A model generated the notes under the pieces. That model had not been told where the DNA came from and made no database searches. It was given only the letters and a program-made list of their open reading frames with translations. Positions 56,626 through 64,000 of a stretch of 64,000 bases of DNA are shown here, in pieces. Position 1 is the first letter of the stretch. The number at the start of each line of letters is the position of its first letter. Origin of the DNA: Gordonia iterans (GTDB taxonomy: Bacteria; Actinomycetota; Actinomycetes; Mycobacteriales; Mycobacteriaceae). The position numbers and the translations under genes are program-made. The DNA lies in contig NZ_CP027433.1 in the NCBI RefSeq assembly GCF_002993285.1, forward strand, positions 3,224,001 to 3,288,000. The letters run 5' to 3'.

Positions 56626-57855
56626 TCATCGTCGTCGCCGGTCGAGGTACCGCGCGATCGACTCGACCGCCCGTTCCAGCACCGGCGCGTCCGGCAGGCA
56701 CACGATCCGGAAATGGTCCGGCTCGGGCCAGTTGAACCCGGTGCCGTGGGTCACCAGGATGTGCTCGGTCCGCAGGAGGTCGAGCACGAAGGCTTCGTCG
56801 TCGTCGATGCCGAAGACCTCGGTGTCGACCCGGGGGAAGCAGTAGAGCGCTCCGCGCGGCGCCACACAGCTCACCCCGGGAATGGCGTCCAGGGCGGCCG
56901 AGGTCAGCGCGAGCTGCTGCTCCAGTCGGCCGCCTGGATCGACGACGTCCGCGGGCAGTGGCGACCCGGGCTGCCCGGCGCCCAGCGCCAGCGGAATCGC
57001 GTGCTGGCCGGCGACGTTCGGGCAGACCCGCATATTGGACAGCAGGGTGAGACCCTCAAGGAGGTCGCCCGCGCGGTGTACCGGCCCGGTGGCCACCACC
57101 CACCCCGCCCGGTACCCGCAGACGCGGTACGCCTTGGAGAGCCCGCCGAAGGTGAGACACAGGACGTCCTCGCCCGCGGCCCGGGCGGCGTGGTGGTGCC
57201 GGGCGTCGCCGAACACCAACTCCTCATAGATCTCGTCGCTGAGCAGAATCAGCCCGTGGCGGCGGGCGACGTCGGCGATCCCGCGGACGGTGTCCTCGCT
57301 GTAGACCGCACCGGTGGGGTTGTTGGGGTTGATCAGCACCAGGGCCTTGGTCTTCGGCGTCACCTTGGACTCGATGTCCTCGATCGACGGGTTCCAGCCG
57401 TCGGTCTCATCCGCCCGATAGTGCACCGGCACGCCTCCGGTCAGGTTCACCGCGCCGGTCCACGTCGGATAGTCGGGGGCGGGCACGAGGATCTCGTCGC
57501 CCGGGTCGACCAGCGCCTGGAGAACCAGCGTGATGAGTTCGCTGACGCCGTTGCCCAGGAACACCTCGTCGGCCGACACCTCGGCCACCTCGCGGCGCCG
57601 ATAGTGCTCGGCGACCGCCTCGCGCGCGGCAAGAATCCCGCGCGAGTCCGAATATGCCTGCGCCGCACCGAGATTGGCGGCGACCGCCGCCACGATCTCG
57701 GGACGCGCGTCCAGGCCGAACGGGCGCATGTTCCCCAGATTCAGGCGCAACACGTCGTGGCCCTCCGCCTCCAGACGCATGGCTTCGGTGAGGATGGGGC
57801 CGCGGACGTCGTAGCGGACGTGCCGAAGGCGTGCGGACTGTCGAAACGTTGTCAT
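56626..57855 (-). CDS. PLP-dependent aminotransferase, AlaA-like
   Basis: A 409-residue fold-type I class I/II aminotransferase. The PLP lysine is K241 in GGLSKAYRVCGYRAGW. Other conserved parts are NGVSELITLVLQALVDPGDE, APDYPTWTGAV, INPNNPTGAVYS and LLSDEIYEELVF. The sequence pattern (DVRGPILTEAMRLEAEGHDVLRLNLGN at the N-terminus) is that of AlaA/YfbQ-type glutamate-pyruvate transaminases, so alanine synthesis is likely. The gene is divergent from a MocR-type regulator across about 105 bp. Confidence 0.93.
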   Translation of the reverse strand: MTTFRQSARLRHVRYDVRGPILTEAMRLEAEGHDVLRLNLGNMRPFGLDARPEIVAAVAANLGAAQAYSDSRGILAAREAVAEHYRRREVAEVSADEVFLGNGVSELITLVLQALVDPGDEILVPAPDYPTWTGAVNLTGGVPVHYRADETDGWNPSIEDIESKVTPKTKALVLINPNNPTGAVYSEDTVRGIADVARRHGLILLSDEIYEELVFGDARHHHAARAAGEDVLCLTFGGLSKAYRVCGYRAGWVVATGPVHRAGDLLEGLTLLSNMRVCPNVAGQHAIPLALGAGQPGSPLPADVVDPGGRLEQQLALTSAALDAIPGVSCVAPRGALYCFPRVDTEVFGIDDDEAFVLDLLRTEHILVTHGTGFNWPEPDHFRIVCLPDAPVLERAVESIARYLDRRRR

Positions 57856-57891
57856 GACGCCATCCCACCTCGATAGTGGCGGCTACAGAAG

Positions 57892-57922
57892 GTCCACTTT
57901 CGCCCGTTCCGCGGGACCACTT
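57892..57922. promoter_or_regulatory. Candidate MocR operator direct repeats
   Basis: GTCCACTT (57892-57899) and GACCACTT (57915-57922) are near-identical octamers in direct orientation, 23 bp start to start, in the divergent gap between the aminotransferase and regulator genes. MocR regulators often bind direct repeats spaced by whole helical turns. A reverse AGTGG also occurs near 57875. The assignment is inference. Confidence 0.35.
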
Positions 57923-57960
57923 GGGCCGTCGTCGTCACCCGGCGGCCTATGCTTGCGCCC

Positions 57961-59400
57961 ATGGCCCGCACGACTCGCGCCGAACCGCTGGTTCTCGACG
58001 ACGTCTCGGGGACGGCCGATCTGGTGAGGGCGATCGTCGACCGGATCGCGGACGGCACCCTCGCCGACGGCGATCGGCTTCCGTCGACCCGCACGCTCGC
58101 CGAGCAGACCGGGATCTCGCGGGGCACCGTCGTGCGCGCCTACGACGAGCTCGCCGCCGCCGGGTTCACGGTCGCCGCCCACGGATCGGGCACCCGGGTC
58201 AGCGCCGGCGCCACGGTGGCGGCGCGCGCCGGCGCCCGGACCCGGGGATCCGGCGATGAGGCGACCGGGGCACCCGTCGCACCGCGCCGAGGGCGATCAC
58301 GCCGCGATCTGCGACCGGGGATACCCGACGCGAAGCTGGTGGACGAGCGAGCCTGGCGCCGGGCCGTGCGGACGGCCGCCGGCCGGGGGCTGGCCGGGCT
58401 GAACCCGTGGGAGGAGCCGAGCCCGGTACTGCGTGCCCCGCTGCGCGCCCATCTGCGGCGGCACCGCGGCCTGGTCGACGCCGATCCGCTCCTCTTCGAC
58501 AGCTCCCGGTCCGCGATCGCGGCGCTGTGCGCGGCGTTCGCCGCCGCCCGGCCGGACGCACGCTCGACACCGTTCTACATCGAGGACCCGGGTTACCGCG
58601 GGGCCGTGCTCATGGCCCGGGAGCAGGGCCTGGACGTGCGTTTCCAGCGTGCCCACGCCGACGGCTTCGACGCCGCCGGACTCGGAGACGAGGCCGGAGT
58701 GGTCTTCACCACCCCGGCGCACCAGTACCCGCTCGGCCACCGGATGAGCGTCGACCGGCGAGTCGCACTGGTCGACTGGGCGCGTCGGACGGGCTCCCTG
58801 GTGATCGAGGACGACTACGACGGCGAGTTCCGCTACGGCGTCGCGCCGCTGCCCGCACTGGCGACCCTGCCGGGGGCGGCCGCGCACGTGGCCTACGTCG
58901 GGACTTCGTCCAAGTCGCTGTCCCCCGATCTGCGTGTCGCCTGGTGCGTGCCGCCGGCCGCGTTGCGCCGAGCGGTCGAGCGGTGGCTGGCCGTGCACCG
59001 CCGCGGGCCCTCGTCGCTTCCCGCCGATGCGCTGGGCGAGTTCCTCGGCGCGGGGGCCATGGACCGTCATCTCGCGCGCGCGGCACGCGTCTACAGCGAC
59101 CGCCGTACACGACTGGTCGCGGCGCTCGGTCGGGAGTGTCCCGGACTGCCGGTGACCGGCGTGGAGGCCGGTCTGCATCTGTGCGTCCTGCTGCCCGGAC
59201 ACGACGACGAGGCGGTGGTCGAGGCCCTCGAACGGGAAGGCTGGCGCACGCGGTCGCTGACCAGTCAGTCCGCGAAGTACCCGGTGTCGGGGCTCGTGCT
59301 GAACTACGCGCGGCTGGGAACGCGGGACGCCGGCGAGTTCGCCGCGGCGCTGCGGGCGGTGCTCGATCTCCGTCGGCGGCGACACGGGGACCGCCCCTAG
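57961..59400 (+). CDS. MocR/PdxR-type transcriptional regulator
   Basis: A 479-residue fusion of a GntR-type winged helix (about 15-80, with DRLPSTRTLAEQTGISRGTVVRAY) and a fold-type I aminotransferase-like domain. The PLP lysine is K318 in VGTSSKSLSPDLRVAW, and IEDDYDGEFRY and TTPAHQYPLG are conserved. PdxR regulates vitamin B6 synthesis and GabR regulates GABA use; the divergent aminotransferase gene is the obvious candidate target here. The ATG at 57961 and the ATG at 57949 are both possible. Confidence 0.9.
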   Translation: MARTTRAEPLVLDDVSGTADLVRAIVDRIADGTLADGDRLPSTRTLAEQTGISRGTVVRAYDELAAAGFTVAAHGSGTRVSAGATVAARAGARTRGSGDEATGAPVAPRRGRSRRDLRPGIPDAKLVDERAWRRAVRTAAGRGLAGLNPWEEPSPVLRAPLRAHLRRHRGLVDADPLLFDSSRSAIAALCAAFAAARPDARSTPFYIEDPGYRGAVLMAREQGLDVRFQRAHADGFDAAGLGDEAGVVFTTPAHQYPLGHRMSVDRRVALVDWARRTGSLVIEDDYDGEFRYGVAPLPALATLPGAAAHVAYVGTSSKSLSPDLRVAWCVPPAALRRAVERWLAVHRRGPSSLPADALGEFLGAGAMDRHLARAARVYSDRRTRLVAALGRECPGLPVTGVEAGLHLCVLLPGHDDEAVVEALEREGWRTRSLTSQSAKYPVSGLVLNYARLGTRDAGEFAAALRAVLDLRRRRHGDRP

Positions 59401-59473
59401 GTCCCGGCGAGCTCCGACCACCTCCGAACACCTTCCGCCGCGCACCTTCTCGTCGACGTCGGGCGGGCGAGTT

Positions 59474-60268
59474 CTAGAGTTCGCGCTCGCCGAAAGCGGG
59501 CCGCTCCCTGGCCAATCCGGCCTTGCGAGCGATCGCGTGGTTGCGCCCGCGCAACAGCCGGGTCTGCAGCAGCTGCTCCACGGGGAACGACAGGCGCGAG
59601 CCGTTGAACCAGGTGTTCTCGAACAGTGATTTCGACGCCGCGACCGCATCCGGGGAGCGTTCCCGAATGCGGGCGATCAACTCCTGGGCGGCGTCGAGCG
59701 GATCCTCGGCGACTCCGCTCACCAGTCCCCAGTCGGCGGCCTGCGCGGCGTCGAAGAACTCTCCCGTCATGGTCAGCCGCTTAGCGACGTCGATCGTGGT
59801 GAGCTGAGCGATGCTCACCGACAACGACATGTCGGGGATCAGTCCCCATTTCGCCTCCAGCACCGAGAAGTCGGCGTCCGGTGCGCTGAACCGGAAATCC
59901 GCGCCGAGTGCGATCTGCAGCCCCGCCCCGTAGCAGTGCCCGGTGATCACCGCGATCACCGGCACCGGAACGTTGCGCCACGCCCAGCACGCCGACTGGA
60001 AGCCGTTGGCCGCTGAGCGGTGCCGGGGAATCAGCGTGCGGACCACCCGCGCACGCTCCTTGCCGACCGAGGCGAAATCGAGTCCGGAACAAAAGGACTC
60101 GCCCGCGCCGGACAGGACGACGGCCCGCAGCGAGCGGTCCTTCTCGGCGCGCTGCGCCGCGGAGGTCAGATCGGACAGCATGTCCAGGGTGAGGCCGTTG
60201 TGCTTGTCCGGTCGGTTCAGCTGCACGTACGCGACGTCGTCGCGCACCTCGTAAACGATATCGGTCAT
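59474..60268 (-). CDS. Enoyl-CoA hydratase/isomerase family protein
   Basis: A 264-residue crotonase-fold protein. It has the oxyanion segments SFCSGLDFASV and GHCYGAGLQIALGADFRF, and WGLIPDMSLS in the active-site loop. The C-terminus (HAIARKAGLARERPAFGER) resembles actinobacterial crotonase/enoyl-CoA hydratases with RPxF endings. The pattern D-M in place of the E-G pair makes isomerase-like or other acyl-CoA chemistry possible. It is convergent with the MocR gene. Confidence 0.9.
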   Translation of the reverse strand: MTDIVYEVRDDVAYVQLNRPDKHNGLTLDMLSDLTSAAQRAEKDRSLRAVVLSGAGESFCSGLDFASVGKERARVVRTLIPRHRSAANGFQSACWAWRNVPVPVIAVITGHCYGAGLQIALGADFRFSAPDADFSVLEAKWGLIPDMSLSVSIAQLTTIDVAKRLTMTGEFFDAAQAADWGLVSGVAEDPLDAAQELIARIRERSPDAVAASKSLFENTWFNGSRLSFPVEQLLQTRLLRGRNHAIARKAGLARERPAFGEREL

Positions 60269-60370
60269 CTGCCCGACCCTACTTGTGGCGCAGCTCGGGT
60301 TCGAGGTCGCGCCAGGTCAGCGAACTCCTGCCGCCCACCGCTCCTTCGCGAGGAACGACGACGACCCGCC

Positions 60371-60901
60371 CTAACCCATGCTCTTGGCGCCGTCCAGGGA
60401 CTCGCGGATGATGTCGGCGTGGCCGGCGTGCTGGGCGGTCTCGGCGATCAGATGCGTCACGACCCGGCGGATCGACCACTCGGCCTCGGTGAACCACGGC
60501 GCCTCGGGCAGCTTGTGCTTCACGTCGAGCGACTCCGCGTTCGCGATCAGCTCGTCGGTGCGCGCGGCGATCTCGTCGTACCTGGCGATCACCTCGTCGA
60601 GGGTCTCGCCCGGCTGCAGCGCGAACTCCTTGTCCCGCTCGGCGTAGTCGTCCTCGGTCAGCTCGGTGAAATCCTTCCCGTGCGCGAGCGCTTGCGCGCC
60701 GTGCTGAAAGAAGTCCGCCCAGCCGGCCTCGGTCAAGGCGACGTGCTTGATCAGACCGCCGATGGTCAGTGCGCTGACCGTGGTGCGCTCGGACGCCTGC
60801 TCGGTGGTCAGGTCCCGGGCGGTGAACTTCAGAAAGAAGCGGGCCTGCCCGAGGGAGGCCAGCAGATCGGCGCGCTCACCGGTGATCGTCGTCGTGCTCA
60901 T
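60371..60901 (-). CDS. DinB/DUF664 family metal-binding protein
   Basis: A 176-residue four-helix bundle protein of the DinB-like superfamily. The three expected histidine ligands are in GGLIKHVALTEAGW and in VTHLIAETAQHAGHADIIRE. Members include mycothiol- and bacillithiol-dependent transferases; a mycothiol-dependent role is plausible in an actinobacterium (inference). It is divergent from the WYL regulator across about 105 bp, and that regulator may control it. Confidence 0.9.
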   Translation of the reverse strand: MSTTTITGERADLLASLGQARFFLKFTARDLTTEQASERTTVSALTIGGLIKHVALTEAGWADFFQHGAQALAHGKDFTELTEDDYAERDKEFALQPGETLDEVIARYDEIAARTDELIANAESLDVKHKLPEAPWFTEAEWSIRRVVTHLIAETAQHAGHADIIRESLDGAKSMG

Positions 60902-61006
60902 GATGTCCTGCTTCCGTCGTGGATCAACTTGTACCCACTACGCTAAGACCCATAGCGGCCAGTTTCTGTCACCTATTTCGGCCGTGGACCTTCAGGAGCG
61001 ACGACG

Positions 61007-61972
61007 ATGGGCGACACCGGATCCCGCAGACTGCGGCTGCTCTCCCTGCTGCAGGCCCGGCGCTTCTGGCTCGGCGCCGACCTCGCCGGCGAACTCGGCG
61101 TCTCGCTGCGCACATTGCGCCGCGACGTCGACCGGCTGCGCGATCTCGGTTACCCGGTCGACGCCGACCGCGGCGTGGGCGGCGGCTACCAGCTGGCCCA
61201 CGGCGCCTCGCTGCCGCCGCTGGTGCTCGACGACGACGAGGCCGTCGCGGTGACGGTGGGCCTGCTGACGTCTGCGCAGTCGCCGATCTCCGACATCGCC
61301 GAGACCTCCGCCCGGGCGCTCGCAAAGGTGATCCCGGTGATGCCGGCCCGATTGCGCCGCCGGGTCGAGGCGCTCAAGGCGGTGACCGTCAGCGCGGAGA
61401 GAACCTGGTCAGGCACGCAGACGGACTTCGAGACCCTGGTGGCCACGGCCCGTGCCTGCCGCGACGACGAGCGGATCGTCTTCGGGTACACCGCCGCCGA
61501 CGGCGCGCAGTCGCAACGCCGGGTGGAACCCCACCGGCTGGTGACGCTCGGCCGGCGCTGGTATCTGGTGGCCTACGACGTCGAGCGGTCCGACTGGCGC
61601 TCGTTCCGGCTCGACCGCATGACCGGAGTGGACAACACCGGCGTGAAGTTCGGCCGGCGCACGATCCCCGGCGGCGACGCCGCGGAGTACGTGCGCCACG
61701 CGGTGGCCGCGCGGTCCCGCACCTGCGCCGTCGTGGAAGTCGCCGGGGATGCCGAAGCCGTCGGCGACGTACTGGGCCGCTGGGCGTCGGTCACCGCGCT
61801 CGCACCCGGCCGGTGCCGCGTGGAGATCGACACCGATTCGCTCGACTGGGCCGCGGCGGTCGTCGGCTTCTCCGGCTGCCGCGCGCTGCGTGCCGATCCG
61901 CCGGAGTTCGCCGAGCGGCTCCGCGACTGGGCGGGGCGGCTGGTTCCGCCCGAGGTCCCGGGCCCGCCGTGA
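61007..61972 (+). CDS. HTH plus WYL-domain transcriptional regulator
   Basis: A 321-residue protein. The N-terminal HTH_11 winged helix (about 5-60) contains LAGELGVSLRTLRRDVDRLRDLGYPV and the wing GGYQL. The WYL domain (about 140-225) includes RVEPHRLVTLGRRWYLVAYD and RSFRLDRMTGV. A WCX-type C-terminal domain follows to the end. Such regulators sense nucleic acid or nucleotides; the target here is probably the divergent DinB gene or itself. Confidence 0.93.
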   Translation: MGDTGSRRLRLLSLLQARRFWLGADLAGELGVSLRTLRRDVDRLRDLGYPVDADRGVGGGYQLAHGASLPPLVLDDDEAVAVTVGLLTSAQSPISDIAETSARALAKVIPVMPARLRRRVEALKAVTVSAERTWSGTQTDFETLVATARACRDDERIVFGYTAADGAQSQRRVEPHRLVTLGRRWYLVAYDVERSDWRSFRLDRMTGVDNTGVKFGRRTIPGGDAAEYVRHAVAARSRTCAVVEVAGDAEAVGDVLGRWASVTALAPGRCRVEIDTDSLDWAAAVVGFSGCRALRADPPEFAERLRDWAGRLVPPEVPGPP

Positions 61973-62005
61973 ACCGCCCAGCGGGAAACTCGCGCCGACC
62001 GGCGA

Positions 62006-62755
62006 CTACGTGGAGGCGCCGCCGGTGACGAGATCGCCGACCCAGCCGTCGCCGTCCATGATCCCGTCGACCGGCTGACCGCCGACCAGCACCGTGGGGG
62101 TCGCGACCTTGCCTTTGTTCGAGTTGGACAACTGCTGCCGGGACTGGTCGGCCATCTCCGTGGCCTCGTCCACCCCGGCGCCGTCGGCGATGCACGTGCG
62201 GGCGGCCTCGTTCGCACCGGCCTGCCCGGCGATCTCGGCGATCTGCTCGTTGCTCAGGTCGCTCTCGGCATCCGGGCCCGGGGCCTTCGCGAACAGCTCC
62301 GAGTGCAGCCGGTCGAATACTTTGACGTCGCCGTGCCGGGCGACGCACACGATCGCCCCGGCCGCGCGCGAGGAGTAGCTCCCCGACGGCGACCTGTCGT
62401 CCATGAAGGTCAGCAGGTGGTAGCGGATCCGCAGCTGGCCCGCCTGCGCCGCGGCCGCCAGCGCCGACCCGGACTGCGCCTCGAACTGTTGACAGCTCGG
62501 GCAGGAGAAGTCTTCGAAGACGTCGACGGTGGCCCGCGCGGTGATCGGGTCGCCGACGATGAACGCCGCGTTCTCGGCGAGCACCTTCTCGTCGACGTCG
62601 GGGTAGCTCTTGTTCGCGTTCCACACGAAGCCGCCGATCACCAGCGCCACCACCAGAACGCCGATCCCGGCCAGGAGGTAGGTCGACCTGCTCGAGGTGG
62701 CCCTCGGCCGGTAGTCGCGATTCTCCTTCGGGGCGGGCGTGTTCTTCTTGCTCAC
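62006..62755 (-). CDS. Membrane-anchored DsbA-like thioredoxin-fold protein
   Basis: A 249-residue protein. A basic N-terminus and one transmembrane helix (about 25-46) anchor an extracytoplasmic thioredoxin domain of the DsbA/Thioredoxin_4 type, with the active site C85-P-S-C88 in EDFSCPSCQQF and the cis-Pro in KVATPTVLVGG. Cys residues in AIVCVARH and ARTCIADG could form a second pair. It probably makes or isomerises disulfides in exported proteins. The gene is convergent with the WYL gene and 40 bp downstream of pgm. Confidence 0.92.
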   Translation of the reverse strand: MSKKNTPAPKENRDYRPRATSSRSTYLLAGIGVLVVALVIGGFVWNANKSYPDVDEKVLAENAAFIVGDPITARATVDVFEDFSCPSCQQFEAQSGSALAAAAQAGQLRIRYHLLTFMDDRSPSGSYSSRAAGAIVCVARHGDVKVFDRLHSELFAKAPGPDAESDLSNEQIAEIAGQAGANEAARTCIADGAGVDEATEMADQSRQQLSNSNKGKVATPTVLVGGQPVDGIMDGDGWVGDLVTGGAST

Positions 62756-62794
62756 GCGCCCGACTGTACCGACCTGACCGGCTCGGCCCGCTCG

Positions 62795-64000
<1,206 letters not shown>

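Overview
The window is GC-rich, densely coded DNA from a mycolic-acid actinomycete. Gordonia or a close relative fits best: there are two DUF222/13E12 HNH proteins, an Lsr2 nucleoid protein, a monomeric NADP isocitrate dehydrogenase, a DUF6542 protein, an Rv3717-like amidase and abundant short intergenic repeats of the kind common in that genus. The assignment is inference from gene content, since there is no rRNA here. Most of the content is ordinary chromosomal housekeeping with small accessory insertions.

Left part (1-12.2 kb): a DUF222 HNH nuclease; a NarL-type sensor kinase/regulator pair divergent from an ABC exporter; a Bcp peroxiredoxin; an enoyl-CoA hydratase; small membrane proteins; an unusual condensation-domain plus GNAT fusion; an alpha/beta hydrolase coupled to a SelW-like protein; and a small secreted protein. 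12.2-22.5 kb: repeats, monomeric Icd, a frameshifted acyl-CoA carboxyltransferase, a DHFR-like reductase, a GH43-like secreted protein, a VOC protein and a second NarL-type two-component pair.

Middle (22.5-36 kb): an McrB/McrC-type restriction pair whose McrB has about 640 residues ahead of its AAA+ GTPase domain; then YchF, an AI-2E-type transporter, a coupled alkylation-repair operon (Ada-AlkA fusion and Ogt), a frameshifted DUF222 gene, RmuC, a DUF6542 protein and a nucleosidase.

Right part (36-64 kb): an SDR, a peptidoglycan amidase, a CobW-like metallochaperone, TrhO, Lsr2, an amino-acid ABC importer (binding protein fused to permease, plus ATPase), CapA, a HAD phosphatase, ABC-F, glutaminase-STAS, a flavin-dependent oxidoreductase, an aldehyde dehydrogenase, tRNA-Ala(GGC), an AlaA-like aminotransferase divergent from a MocR regulator, an enoyl-CoA hydratase, DinB and WYL proteins, a DsbA-like protein and the 3' part of phosphoglucomutase.

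The most unusual signal is between genes. A 167-bp non-coding element with 22-bp terminal inverted repeats and CTAG ends occurs twice with identical sequence (7569-7735 and 12480-12646). Several gene 3' ends are embedded in, or copied by, tandem repeats: the bcp end is duplicated, the end of the amino-acid ABC ATPase gene is present three times, and the GH43-like stop codon lies in a 13-bp repeat. An inverted fragment of the tRNA-Ala 3' half lies 220 bp past the intact tRNA. At least four genes carry frame disruptions, mostly single-base losses in C/G runs, so some may be sequencing or assembly errors rather than true pseudogenes.
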